Source: Enoplosus armatus (lineage: Eukaryota > Chordata > Actinopteri > Centrarchiformes > Enoplosidae). Taken from it: a stretch of DNA of 64,000 bases. The DNA is taken from the NCBI RefSeq assembly GCF_043641665.1, contig NC_092198.1:14067001-14131000 (forward strand), given 5' to 3'. This document shows positions 50,504-62,860 of the stretch, in pieces (the first letter of the stretch is position 1; every line of letters begins with the position of its first letter). The notes under the pieces were generated by a model, which was not told the origin of the DNA, made no database searches, and saw nothing but the letters and a program-made list of their open reading frames with translations. The translations under genes were made by a program, and so were the position numbers.

Positions 50504-50826
50504 CAGCGGTGGAATGTAATTTAAGAAGTTAATTTTAGAACAATCTTGAGATACTTGTACTTCACTTGAGTATTAATGCTACTTTTTAGTTCTACTCCAC
50601 TACATTTCAAAAGGGACTATTGCAATTTTGACAACATTTATCTGAAAGCTATGGTTACTTTAGAGATTAAGATTTTACATGCATTTCCACTCATATGTGT
50701 GCTTTATTACTGGCACTTTCAGTGGGATACATATAGCAGATTATACTTCTGTAACTACTTTAACTTAAATTGCATTTTGAATGCTGGACTTAAGCAAAGG
50801 ATCTTTAGTCACTTCTTCCACCACTG
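50504..50826 (+). mobile_element. hAT-like MITE with CAGCGGTGGAA termini
   Basis: Begins CAGCGGTGGAA at 50504 and ends TTCCACCACTG at 50816-50826, an inverted pair with one mismatch. The interior is 'gatacttgtacttcacttga', 'ttctactccactacatttca' and 'agattaagattttacatgca'. This is a very abundant teleost non-autonomous element. I could not see an 8-bp target duplication. It lies about 450 bases upstream of the kcnf1 start. Confidence 0.75.
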
Positions 50827-51276
50827 ACAAGACACCTCAGACATTTACTAACTGCTTGATAATCTGGAGCTAAAGAAACACTTTTTTTTTTTACTCAGCA
50901 GCCCAAATTGCGTGAAGGGAGTGACAACAACAAAAAGTTACCCACTAAGCGTTTTGTTTTGAAAGTTATGCCCGGAAGTCGTGTCATTTGATTGTGGCGT
51001 ACTTGACATTACGCGCACTTCACTGCCAACTTTCTCGGAGCGCACAGGCGCACTGTTCACTACCAAGCACGGCTGTATTGAAGGGAGAGGACTCCAAGCT
51101 GCGGTCACCTCTGAGGAAACATTTCTTTTTTCAACTAAAACGCAGAAACGAGAAGATTTAGGAGGTTTTTACGCACAGCGCCAGAGCTTCTGGTGACTTG
51201 CGTTTACTTTGACAGCACAGTTGTGTGAAAACCTCGATCAGTTGGGCTCTTTTGTGGCGGACTTGTTGTCAACATA

Positions 51277-52776
51277 ATGTGGGGGATCCAGAGGACGCGG
51301 TATGCAGACTGCAACGGCTCTGAAGCCAGTGACGAGACAGAGATTGTTGTTAACATCGGCGGGGTGAAACAGGTGTTGTATGGGGACGTGTTGAATCGCT
51401 ACCCGGACACCCGGCTGGCAGAACTGGTGGACTGTTCACTAAAGTCTTCTGAAGAAATATCTTCACTATGTGACGACTACGACCCTGACACAGGAGAGTT
51501 TTACTTTGACAGAGACCCCGAAGCATTTAAGTGTATAATTGAGCTGTATTATTATGGAGAGATTCACATGAAACGAGGCATCTGTCCAATTTGTTTCATG
51601 AAGGAGATGGAGTTCTGGAAAATCGACTCTGATTTTCTGGATGACTGTTGTAAATGTCACCTGAAGGAGGTAGAGGATGAACTTGCAGAGATCGCAGAGA
51701 AAGTGAAAACTATCCTGGTGGACCGAGAGGGTGATCCGTCTGCAGGAGGCTGGCAGCGTTTCCAGATGTACCTCTGGAGGCTGATGGAGAAGCCGGAGTC
51801 CTCGCTGCCTGCGCACATAATCGCCATAGTTTCTTTCATCTTCATCCTTATCTCCTCCGTGGTGATGTGTGTCGGGACCATCCCCGACCTGCAGGTGGAG
51901 GACACGGAGGGTAACCTCTTGGAGCACCCAACGCTGGAGGTCATCGAGACGGTGTGTATCGGCTGGTTCACTATTGAATACCTCCTGCGTCTGATCTCCT
52001 CCCCAAATAAAATAAAATTCGTCCTATCTTTCATGAACATCATCGACTTCATGGCGATCATGCCCTTCTTCGTGGTGCTGATTCTGACCTCCCTCGGCGC
52101 AGGAGTGATGGAGCTGGCTAACGTGCAGCAAGCAGTGCAGGCTTTACGCATAATGCGCATTGCGCGCATTTTCAAGCTGGCACGACATTCCTCTGGGCTC
52201 CAGACCCTCACATCTGCTCTGAAGAGCAGCTTCAAAGAGCTCGGACTGCTCCTCATGTATATGGGCGTGGGGGTCTTCCTTTTCTCCGCATTGGGCTACA
52301 CCATGGAGCAGAACCATCCGGACACCTTGTTCACCAGCATCCCACAGTCGTTCTGGTGGGCTGTGATCACCATGACCACGGTGGGCTATGGAGACGTCTA
52401 CCCCAAGACCACTTTAGGTCGGTGTAACGCGGCCATCAGCTTTCTGTGCGGGGTGATCGCCATAGCGCTGCCCATCCACCCCATCATCAACAATTTTGTC
52501 CTGTTCTACAACAAGCAACAGGTGCTGGAGACTGCGGCCAAGCACGAGATTGAATTGATGGCACTGCGCTCCGGCAATGCCGAGCTGGAGGCCGCACCCG
52601 GCGCCCATAAACATGTTTGCGGTGCAGGGGTGTGGGACAACCCCATGCGCTCCTGTCACAGCGACACATACATTCCCTTACTGAAGGATCCCAGGGGAGG
52701 GGCAGGCATCCAGACCCCCAGCATGGAAACAAGTTTTGAAAGTACAGCCGAGGCCACTGAATATTTCATCTCATGA
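51277..52776 (+). CDS. kcnf1: Voltage-gated K+ channel modifier subunit Kv5.1
   Basis: One intronless exon of 499 residues (human 494). It has a T1 domain from about residue 22, with the zinc motif H97-X5-C103-X20-C124-C125. S1 spans about 180-200, S2 223-242, S3 248-271, S4 288-305 (LRIMRIARIFKLARHS) and S5 320-341. The pore has selectivity filter TTVGYGD at 367-373, and S6 is about 383-409. The S6 PXP hinge is replaced by P-I-H-P (399-402), the KCNF1 signature. Such subunits are silent alone and reshape Kv2 channels as heteromers in neuronal and muscle membranes. The start is the ATG 22 residues before EIVVNIGGV, with the short acidic lead typical of the family. The C-terminal tail keeps HSDTYIPLL, as in human HSDTFIPLL. 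Whether this is the a or b fish paralogue cannot be told. Confidence 0.96.
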   Translation: MWGIQRTRYADCNGSEASDETEIVVNIGGVKQVLYGDVLNRYPDTRLAELVDCSLKSSEEISSLCDDYDPDTGEFYFDRDPEAFKCIIELYYYGEIHMKRGICPICFMKEMEFWKIDSDFLDDCCKCHLKEVEDELAEIAEKVKTILVDREGDPSAGGWQRFQMYLWRLMEKPESSLPAHIIAIVSFIFILISSVVMCVGTIPDLQVEDTEGNLLEHPTLEVIETVCIGWFTIEYLLRLISSPNKIKFVLSFMNIIDFMAIMPFFVVLILTSLGAGVMELANVQQAVQALRIMRIARIFKLARHSSGLQTLTSALKSSFKELGLLLMYMGVGVFLFSALGYTMEQNHPDTLFTSIPQSFWWAVITMTTVGYGDVYPKTTLGRCNAAISFLCGVIAIALPIHPIINNFVLFYNKQQVLETAAKHEIELMALRSGNAELEAAPGAHKHVCGAGVWDNPMRSCHSDTYIPLLKDPRGGAGIQTPSMETSFESTAEATEYFIS

Positions 52777-53228
52777 ACACTGAAGACCCTGCATCAGCTG
52801 GAAAGACTCTGCAAAAAAAGATAAACAACAACAAAACTTCAAACCAATTATTCATTGTTGACTTGTTCAAACTCAGCCTGCACAATTTAGGGTTAATGAT
52901 ACCACGATGGAGACATGCTTGTAAATAGCCTCGTAGAAATAATAGGACCTCAGTAATGCTCTCCAAGGACCTTTAATGCATTTGAGGAATTGTTCCTATT
53001 AAAGCGACATATGTGTGTGAGATATTGACTTGATGAGCTGTGCCTCTGCGCAGTGACTCCCTGTAGGCTGATGGGGTTCTGTTTGAACAGCCAGTACACT
53101 GATTCCCCCATGTAGGCTTCTTATATAACACCCCCCATCCCCAGTCCTCACACTCATACTGTAGACTGCATTGTAGCATATTCCTCTGTACAGAAATATA
53201 TATCACAATGAATGTTTTTAATAATAAA
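52777..53228 (+). terminator. kcnf1 3' UTR and poly(A) signal
   Basis: An AATAAA at 53223-53228 lies about 450 bases after the TGA and is the first good signal downstream. Longer 3' UTRs are possible. Confidence 0.5.
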
Positions 53229-55546
53229 GACTGGCAGCTCCTCCAGGAGAAAAGAGAAATGTAGTCATCCCGTGATAGGTTAATGAAGGATGTACAGGCA
53301 TCACTGAATGAAAACTGTTAATATTTAATAGTGATAGAGACTCATAATGACATACATTTCAGTGAGGTCTGGAGAAAGGTGATGGGTATGGTAGGGAATA
53401 TAAAAGCAACATATTATCAGGGCTGTTTATGTGATCTTCTTGGCATCAGTGTAATTTTATAACTGACACTGTATGATTGGGAGGTAATATATGAGATATA
53501 AAACCCCTCTACTGTGCAGGAATGTTAAAAGTCAGTGGGCTGCAGATAGGATCATGTAACCGACACCGGGACCTCAGAAGCTTCCTTGGCTGCAGGTCAC
53601 GTTCCTATAATGGGTTTAAATCTTGCAGCAGCCATCACCACTCTGCTCCTCCCCAGAGGTTCAGGGGAATAACTTGACCACCAAGTCATGGGGAGAGGAG
53701 GAAGGAGCAAAAAGAAAAAAAAATGGATGGAGGTTAAAAGAAAAAAGAAAAAGGGCATGGCCGCAGTTCAAATTTTGTTTTTTTACGGAGTGCAGGCTAG
53801 TTAACCTGAAAATCTGAGTAGAAAAGAAAGAACTGTGATGAATATATAAATAGAATATATAAATAATGAGATGAGGACTTCTTCTCTTCATTAATTCATC
53901 AAAATGGCATGCATTATCAGGCCAGCAGGTTATCAACATAAATAGAAGGTGTAAGAGTATTAATAGGGCAGTGTCTGCCTGGTAAGTGTGTCTTCATGCA
54001 TTACTGCTCTTATTTTGATGAAAGGAATGAAAGGACGATGCATTTTCACGCTGTCCCATGTTTTGAAAATGGGCTCTAAATTGGCTTAATGGGCGCTGTA
54101 CTTAAAGGTTACATTTTCACAGTTTGAAAGGTCTCAACTCCCACACCGTTAGTCTGAGTGACATGAAACTTGCTGCACAAATAGCTACATTAGTTGGCAC
54201 AGTAGGGCAGCTATAATTAAAATCTGACATATTCAATTGAAACAGTACATCTCAGAGATGTCAGCAGTTTGATTTTGTTGCAACCTGGAGGGATGATTTA
54301 TGTCAAGATTGTGTTCCTGTGCCCAGTCTTAGTTTGTGAAATTCAATGAAATGAGCAATGTCAGAAATGTCTTGACTACTTGTCTCGTTCCCAAAAACAG
54401 TGATGGTTTTCCCACCAAAAATGGGGCATATGAAGAAAAAGACGAGGGCATTAATAGCAGAAGGTAGCCTGAAAATGAAATGGTGCAGTGGAAAAAAGTT
54501 GAATAACTTTCAACTAAATCTATTCATCCTTTCCCAACCTTTTTTAAAATCTGATAGTCCTCCACAGCCCAAATCAACTCAACTTCAGCAACACCACTCT
54601 TCATATAAATGTGGTCATTTGAATTGATTTTAAACTGGATGTTATTTACACTATACATTCATACTAACACCACTTGGAGTGTCAGAAGCTGGATATTTCC
54701 ACCATTTATTTCAACTGTTCATCCATTAGCCTACTTTTAGCTCAATGGTTTAAATAGCGAGCAAAAAGTAATTATTTTAGCCAAAAGTATTAGCTAAAAG
54801 TAATCCTGGACAAATGGCTGAAGTGATGCATCTTACTGCTGCCTTACTGACAGGGTGTCTGCATCAATCACTGGGACAAGATGTCCGTTTGTTTGATCAG
54901 TAAAAGGGCACTGATTCAGTATTAGCAACCTTTCCGGTAATGTTTTCCACGGAGCTCCAGTCTAAGTTATGCAGCCTGAAAGAAAGATCATGAAGGAGGT
55001 CAGGCAGGACTCTGCAGACTGTCCACCCACACAAGTCCTATAGAGGACTCTGCTATCTCTCCTGGCCAGCAGCAGATTCACACATGTCAAAGCCTGGGAG
55101 AAAGGCCTTTGTACATGCTGACAGGTGGAGCTGGAATGTCAAAGGCGCGCATTGTGCAACGGAACAATGTTCCTCCAGCAGATGCACATGCAAATACACA
55201 TGCACCTTCACGTTCAAATTTAGATTTACAGGAACACACACACACACTGCCATATACAAACATCCCCCCTCCTCTCCGCCGCCTACCTACAAGTGCACAC
55301 AAATAATTGCACACACACACACACTCCTTTACCCATGTACCCACAGCCATGTGTGATCCTCTCTACTGTGACCTGCTGTGATCTGCTGGCTAATCATCAA
55401 TTTTTACACCCACATGTTGGTCACCTGTGGCATTTAGTGGGTGTTTAAATTGGGAGGTGTTCCTGAGCATTTATTCAAAAACGGTGCTCATTATCCCTTC
55501 ACAAAAGTAGTCACAATTATTGTGAGAATTTCCAGCTAGCTAATGG

Positions 55547-55629
55547 TTGTGGCTACTAAATCAATATTTTTTTTTAAAGACGCTCATAGTCGTTATATCT
55601 CAAGAGCTTTTGAAGATGGATCCATTTTT
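55547..55629 (+). repeat. 83-bp direct repeat, copy 1
   Basis: Starts 'ttgtggctactaaatcaata' and ends 'gatggatccattttt'. It matches 58595-58677 at all but two positions (AAAGAC versus ATAGAT in the middle). Confidence 0.9.
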
Positions 55630-58594
55630 TTCAACAATTCTGAAGATACGGTGGACAGGCCGACATAAAGAGAAAGTAGTCTGATGCATGTGTGTGTGCA
55701 ACACAGGTTTTTCTAAATCCTCTAAATCTGTGTAGGTGTTTTGTTTGAGGAAATGTCTTCAGCTGATAATTAAATTGCATTTCTGTTTTATTTCCGATGG
55801 CGTTTACATTTTCTGACATTTCATTCCACAACTTGCACAGCATGCGGTGAGAGTGGAGAAGAATGATTAACAAGGCAAAGTGTTTCACTATCATACTGTT
55901 GTGTGTGCATTAAATCTAGTGTTAAATCATGGATCCTGCTTGTTGGATGCTTAAATAAACACAGTATGACATTCTGCCTGAACCCTCAGATACTTTGCAC
56001 ACTACTGTACAACTACTGTGTTTGTTTCAAGTAGTCAAAGGGATTCCTGAAACTCACGTGTCCTATCCAGCTGACTCCCAGCTCTGATTGTTTTCTGGTG
56101 ACGTACTGGAATATTGGTATTGAGTTACACCCAACCATTTTGTTGACAGCACGAACACACGGAGACCCCGCTTTGCCTCTCCCTGCTCTTCTCTCCCTTG
56201 ACCTTAAGGACGGGGATCTTCTTCTACACACGTCTTCAGTCTAAAAATAGGGAAAACCCTGTAGGTAGCCTGTATACAAATGGTACGGACAAATGGAAGT
56301 TTCTCAAGCTAATCATGTTGTTCTTGTATGTCCCTAAAGAGCTGTTTCTTTATTGTTGTTTTATGACATTTTACAACTGTTAAAAAGTGGTTGTAATAGG
56401 AAAAGAGAGCTGTTGATTCACCTTTCCAATTCAAATTTCAGTTTGAGTCTAAGCAGAGTAAGCAAAGTTGTAGACTGACATCTGATATGTGGGAAGGCCA
56501 AAGGCAAAGACATCAGACTACAAGTATGTTACAAATAAGAGAAAAAAAAAGAAAAGTAAAGAAAGAGGGAAGAAACCAAAACAACACATCATGGATGAAA
56601 TATTGCTCTCACTAAAAGCAGATAATGTCAAACCTCAAACGGATCAAACGGGATATTTTAATGGATTCATATCCTGCAGAAGATGGTCAAACACATTAAT
56701 TTGAATAAGAATGTGTGTGCATAATGCTGTGGCTTAACAGCCCACCCCTCTGGGCACTATCTCAGCTTGAGAGAGATTTTCAGCTGCAGGAGAAGGAAAA
56801 AGGTAATCTCCCTGATGTCAGATTCAGAAGAAGAGGAAAAACATGCACCAGGAGCGTTACAGTGTGCTGAATGAGTTTCATTTTTTCAACAGAAATGTTT
56901 AAAACGCTGCGTAGGTGCACCCTAGGGCACTTTGATTCAGGCAGAGAGCTGCATAAAATTGCATGATAATAATTACATAGATTAAATATGACCTTCTACA
57001 AAATAGCAGAATAGGATGCTGCACTTAACCCACTCAACCCGCCTGCAAAAATGGTTTCCGTACCCCCCCCAAACCTTAACACTTCTTCCACACTTCCGCA
57101 GAATGCTCTCTTGCAAAACCATCACGTCTGCCCTTGTGGGATCATAAGAACACGGTTCAGAAATAGCTGAATATAATACACTTTTATTTGAAAAATCACA
57201 TAGCTTGTGCCCAATCAATGTATTGTTTCAAATGCATTATTAAATGGCCTCGCAGCTGACTATGCGAAAACCTTTCAAGATGTCAATGGAAAGTGTTAAA
57301 CATTGAAATCAATACAGTTGTGCCTCTGCAAACTAAATACTGACCAGTGAAGATTGATTCTGCTGTTTACTGCTACATTACCCTGGACTCATGAAAATGG
57401 AAAGGAAACTGTAACTGCAAATGCAATATGAGAAAAGTGATTTGCGTGGAAATGTCAGTTTCTTTTCCCGTCAGAGGGTCTGATGCAAAGTTTTCACTCC
57501 TGCAGAGGGTTGAATGAGGGTTTGCAAATACTAAGTATCTCTTTGAGGACAGCAGCAGGAGAATACTGAGTGATAGTTATGGGTGTACTGATACTCTGTG
57601 TGTGTGTGTGTGAACCCACCATTTGATATAAATCAGCGTTAAGTATCCCAGTGGATTACAGTAGTAGTTTATTACCTTTTACCTTTTCTTTTAATGAAAA
57701 GAAAGATGTATGCTTGGGGAGACTCCTGAGTGCAAAATAACTGTGATAGATGTTTGCAAAATATGGTCTCAGTAGACATAATAAACCTTTAAGTCAGCGT
57801 CCAGAAAAGCATTCACCTCAGAAGAATATAGAAGAAAGAGAGTGTGAGCTCAGTATGTTGAGATTTGACAGGCAAGTTATAGACAGGTTGTTATGGGGGT
57901 GGGGGGTTGCGGTGTGTTTTATGTATAGAGACCGGGTGATTCTGGACCATTGTCGTTTATACTGAGCCTCAAGGAGGTGATGTGACCATAACACAGTAAA
58001 AACATCTGTGGTGGCTCACACTCAATACGCTGACTGACATACTTGCCCTCAACCAGCTCCTCTAAGAACAAGCCGAGTATCTGTGCATAAAGGCTCAGGG
58101 GAGAGTTAGCCGACATTACATCCTCTCTTCTGGAAAATACCTGTCTGATTATATCTATCGGTTATACAGTAAACCAAGGGGAGCAACACAATGTTTATGA
58201 ACTCATTATATTAGTTTAATCTGTTATATTCTCTCATTATACTATATTGGTTTTGTTAATTATTGTTCCAGCCTAATGTGGAAGCATTAGTTATTGATTA
58301 ACCTGCATAATGGGCCCGAGTGCAACAAGAAATTCAAACGCTATATTATAGCTCATTGCTTGTGAATATGTTTGTTCTGTTTCCTATCACTTTGGACCTT
58401 AGTTATATAATACAGTGCTTCTAAAAGTATTAAGTTATATATATAATACATATATATATAGTTGTGTCAGATACGCCAATACTTCTTCGACACGAACTGA
58501 CTAAAACTGAAACTCAATAATTGAAAATTAAAACTTTAAAGTACAGTTGAGGTTTAAGCATGACCTGTGCAGACCTCTCAGGGCCAGAAAAGTT

Positions 58595-58677
58595 TTGTGG
58601 CTACTAAATCAATATTTTTTTTTATAGATGCTCATAGTCGTTATATCTCAAGAGCTTTTGAAGATGGATCCATTTTT
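58595..58677 (+). repeat. 83-bp direct repeat, copy 2
   Basis: Same orientation as copy 1, 3,048 bases downstream, with two substitutions and no indel. It directly abuts the foldback element that starts near 58690. Confidence 0.9.
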
Positions 58678-58689
58678 CCATTTGCCACT

Positions 58690-59250
58690 GTAGTGTTAAA
58701 GTAATCGTTTGTCATTTTGAAAAATATGATTATTTCTTGTCGAGAGTTAGATGAGAAGATCGATATCACTCCCATGTTTGTACAGTAAATATGAAACTAG
58801 AGCTATCAGGCAATTGGCTTAGCTCAGCATACTGGCAGTGGGGGAAACAGCCCGTCTGGCTCCGTCCAAAGTTTAAAAATTTGCCTACAAGCACCTCTGA
58901 AGCTGACTAATTAACACACTGTTCATCCTACACAGAAATGTAAAAATAACAATTTGTGAACTGGGTGAACATCCATGTGCAGTGACTTCTTCACAAAAAT
59001 GCTGCACAGAAGAGCTTGGTGGTTGTTTGTCGAGGAACAGTTACACTACATGCCTCTAAAATTACAAATTGTAATTTTTACATTTTTGTATGGGTTCAGG
59101 TTAAACAAACGAGACACAACATGTTAATTATTCAGCTTTTGAGGGGCACTTTGGATAGAGCCAAGCTAGCTGTTTCCCCCTGCTGCAAGTCTTTATGCTA
59201 AGCTAGGCTAACCACCTTCTTGTTCCTGCTCTGTAGTATAACGACCAGAA
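58690..59250. mobile_element. Foldback/MITE element, copy 1
   Basis: The left arm (about 58796-58870: 'ggcttagctcagcatactgg', 'cagtgggggaaacagcccgt', 'ctggctccgtcc') is the inverse of the right arm (about 59150-59240: 'ggatagagccaagctagctg', 'tttccccctgctgcaagtct', 'ttatgctaagctaggctaac'). This gives imperfect arms of about 75 bases round a 280-base loop. No transposase frame is present. It is a common percomorph repeat. Confidence 0.65.
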
Positions 59251-60589
59251 TGTTTTTTTGGTCCTCCCATGTCAGCAAATTTTTTAAATATTCATGCAAG
59301 TTAAACTCAAAATATTAATAAGAAAAGAAATACAGATTCAACTAGTTGTGAAGGTCACAAGAGTGAGGCAGCACTATTTCCCTCAGGCTGTGTTTGAACC
59401 AACTTCACTGAGGGCAGGAAAATATGTGAAATCCCATCTTTACATTCCACTGTTGGGCAGATGGTCCTCCAGTGTAATTCTGTTCAATAAAAGTCAGCAT
59501 CCGGTGTATTTATCCATGTTGTTACACTATAATGTGTTGTGCTGTCTGAATGGTCATTTAGTGGCTCTGCACTGCTTTGAGTTGCACTGCTGTGCTGACT
59601 CCTTTGATCAGGCCTCGGCAGTCTGAAATAATAACCTTCACATTTCTGCCAAGCACAGTCTCCAGATGAACTTGGGCTTTTGAAAACTGTGTCCACTGAC
59701 GGCTTCAAATAATTTGTTCAAAAGCCCAAGCTTGTTAAAGCCGCCTCATTTTATTTAAAAATCAATCCATCCGATGCATGGCTTTTTTAGCAAATTAATT
59801 TAATCAGAAGGTTATAAACAGCAAGACATAAAACAAATAAACCGCTCTCCTGTGTGCCACTGCCTGCATAATAAAGAGCTATGACTAGTTATGTTTACTG
59901 TCTGGTACAACTTTCTTTCCTCTCACTCACTTTAGTTCATGCCCTTCACTGATGGTCCCCACTTCAAAAATGGCTTACAAAAGGGCAAATTTCACTGTAT
60001 CAGCCATGTACTAGTGGCCCTGTGTCACTTCTGCTGATAAATGTTTGGACATCTAATTAAGGAAATTGGCCTTCAGAGACCAAAGCCGCAGTGATGGATC
60101 TGACCTGCTTGCCGATGCACTTGCCACTGCTGATTATCTCATTCAGAGACAATGATGTTTTATGGAGTGGAACATCCTTGTCCTGCAGTTTCTTGCTACA
60201 ATGATTACAATTAATTTAGTGCTACAGGTCATAAAAACAATATTTAGTGAGGGTGTCATCAGAATTATAACTCCTCTGGGATGTAACATTTATCTCTGTC
60301 ACAGAATTACTCAAACATGCATCTTCCATATGTCAAATTGTGACAGCTTTGCATTATTGTGATGTGATGATATGAACTCTATATTGAGGCGTTTGCTTTC
60401 AAAACAGCAACATAAGATATTATGTGCGCAGGAAATTAAGTGCATGAAAGTATTCATTTGGAAATGCTGGAGATATAGTAGTTAAATACTGACAAATGCA
60501 GAATTCCTGTATAGTTATTTACTGAAACGGAGATGTTTGGAGAAACTTGTCAAAATGCATGTGTTTTGGTAAATACAATTATTTGCTTT

Positions 60590-61000
60590 CCAGCTAAGAG
60601 GTAGATGAGGGGGCCACTCTCATGTCTCTGCATTAAAGGTAGTTAATTAGTAGATGAATTGCTCCGGCCAGTAGCTGATTAGCTTAGCTTAGCACAAAGA
60701 CTGGAAACCGGGTCTGTCTGAAGGTAAACAAATCAGCCTTCCAGCAACTCTAAAGGTGCCAGGTAACCAGTGGAGACTACAAAAAGTTACTGCTCAGAGC
60801 CAAGAATCCGCTAAACAGCTAATAGTTGTTTCAGTTTTTGGACGGATTAAACAAATGAGATACAACATGCTATTTAGTGAGCTCTAGAGGCGCTGGTATT
60901 CATATGTTTGAGCACTGGAAAGAGACAGGCTTGCTGCTTCCCGTCTTTAATGCTAAGCTAGGCTAATAGGCTCCTGGCTCCAGTTCCATAATTAACGCAG
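60590..61000. mobile_element. Foldback/MITE element, copy 2
   Basis: Carries 'gattagcttagcttagcaca', 'aagactggaaaccgggtctg' and later 'acaggcttgctgcttcccgt', 'taatgctaagctaggctaat'. This is the same inverted-arm plan as copy 1, 1.9 kb away, in the same orientation and considerably diverged. Confidence 0.65.
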
Positions 61001-62119
61001 ACATTCCTGAATAACTGATTACTAAGGCAGAGATCTATTAAATGCATGAATCAATAAGTTGTTAAATGAACACCACAGCCCATGACAGTTGTTCTTGTTG
61101 CTACTTCATCTCAGTCTGCCCCCACAAACAGCTGGCCTGACCCCCTCTCCACTCTCATCAGTGACACATGATCTCCCCCTCAGTAGACTTGCCCTTGTTT
61201 CTACATGCTGTGAACAGTTTCGATGGCTACAGGCGGCTCAGCGTGGCTCCACGTCGACCGCCCCAACAACAGGTGAATGGTCTGTTACAGGCACTGCATA
61301 AAGCCCCTCTGGACAGATGGAGCCTGATGATAATCCATATGAGCTCAGTGTGAAAGGATGTCAGTGAGCCGACATAAAAAACTTATGGCAAAGGATGTGA
61401 GGAGTCATTGAGGAGATTTAGACGTCAAACAGTGATCGAATGCTGTGTCCTTGTCTTTTGTGCTTGGAGGTAATTAAACCCCCTCAGCCCCGTTTGTCCC
61501 CCGTGTGGGTCATTGTGGGTGATTACAGATCAATCTGCCATCCCTGGACAGAAGAATTACAGAGTAAGACACAGAAGGAATGGTGGTGAGTATCTACTAG
61601 ACAGATTTTTCCTCTTACAGCAGGCTGAGATCAAAGCTGCAGGGATCGTACACAGTGCATCGCTGCAGTGGAATATATACATAATAATTACAGAGAGTCG
61701 ATGTGTTCAGTCAGATGAGAACGGAGGAAGTTGAGGGAGGAGTTTAAGATCTGTCAGTAATTTTTTTTAAGGAGGCTATGAGCATGTCAATGGGAGATCA
61801 AAGTTGCTGTGTTTCCTGAGGGCAGGCTAATGAAAAAACACAGATGTGGGTCTACCTGTCTACTTGTATGTGGATCTCACAATGGTGGTGTTATAATGAG
61901 AATATGCGACTTTTAAAAAAAAGAAATAACACAGTCCTCTTACAAATGAAAAGTTCAATTCATAAGCGATAAAACAGTCTTGTTCAAGACAATACACTCA
62001 GGGGTTATGCTCCTACAACCTAGTTTGGTCTGGTATTACAAGTAGCTTAGAGTAGCTAATGTTGGCTCAGTTCATTGACTTTTATGACTCTTTTATACTT
62101 GTACCATTACACTACATTT

Positions 62120-62860
62120 AAGTGTTTTTAGAAATCCCACAATTGGTACTTGTGGCCACAAAAATATATATTTTCAGGCTAGGGGTATCTATCCATACAG
62201 ACAGTTTTAGCCCAGGTTTTGGAATATCAATTTCTGAGATTTCCTCCACCTCAAAACATTACCCTGGATAATACACAGAACACAGTGTCAACCATTTATT
62301 ATAGGCACTATGTCTTCAGTAGAAAGTAGTTCCAGCTATGTTCCAGTGTGTTCTGTGGTTTATCCAGAGTAACAGGGACACTAAAAGGGTCAAAATGCTT
62401 CAAACAAAGTGCATGGTTGGTTCAACAGCATGTGAATCGAAGTAAAAAGTATGCCATCAAAATATACTTAAAATACCAAAAGTAAAAGTACTCCTTATGC
62501 AAAATGGCCCATAAATTTAATTATCACATATACTGCTGGATATCTAGTTGATTATATTTTTATTAAACTAGTAAAGTTATCGAATAAATGTAGTGGAGTG
62601 AAAAGTACAATATTTCCCTCTGACATGTAGCGGAGTAGAAGTATAGTGAAACTAGTGGAAATACTCAAGTAAAAAACAAGTACCTCAAAACTGTACTTGA
62701 TTACAGGACTTGAGTAAATGTACTTAGTTACTTTCCACCGCTGCCCCAGCCAGTGCTGATGAATGTAACTTTTCAGTTTGCACCACAAACAAAATCCCAT
62801 TCACCTCCATTGTACTGGTGTGACAGTATTTATGTTAGTAAATAAACAAAGACTATCAGG
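62120..62860. mobile_element. Repeat cluster with a hAT-like MITE (about 62440-62743) inside it
   Basis: The centre ends TTACTTTCCACCGCTG at about 62728-62743 and contains 'aaaagtaaaagtactcctta' and 'aatatttccctctgacatgt'. It is the family of 50504-50826 in reverse orientation. Both flanks ('ttggaatatcaatttctgag' near 62221, and 'gcaccacaaacaaaatccca' near 62780) look like one interspersed element also present at 45903-46113, which suggests insertion of the MITE into an older copy. Confidence 0.5.

Larger units (their letters stand above)
48962..51276. other. Spacer between pdia6 and kcnf1 (divergent genes)
   Basis: Holds the two MITE copies above and AT-rich DNA. The last ~350 bases before the kcnf1 ATG are GC/CpG-richer (for example gcgtacttgacattacgcgc near 50996) and are the likely 5' UTR and promoter of kcnf1. 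I see no TATA box. There are no coding exons that I can support. Confidence 0.5.

Noticed and set aside
51466..52256. Minus-strand frames of 153 and 199 codons inside kcnf1
   Set aside because: They are antisense shadows of the conserved kcnf1 coding sequence, with no codon logic or known motif.
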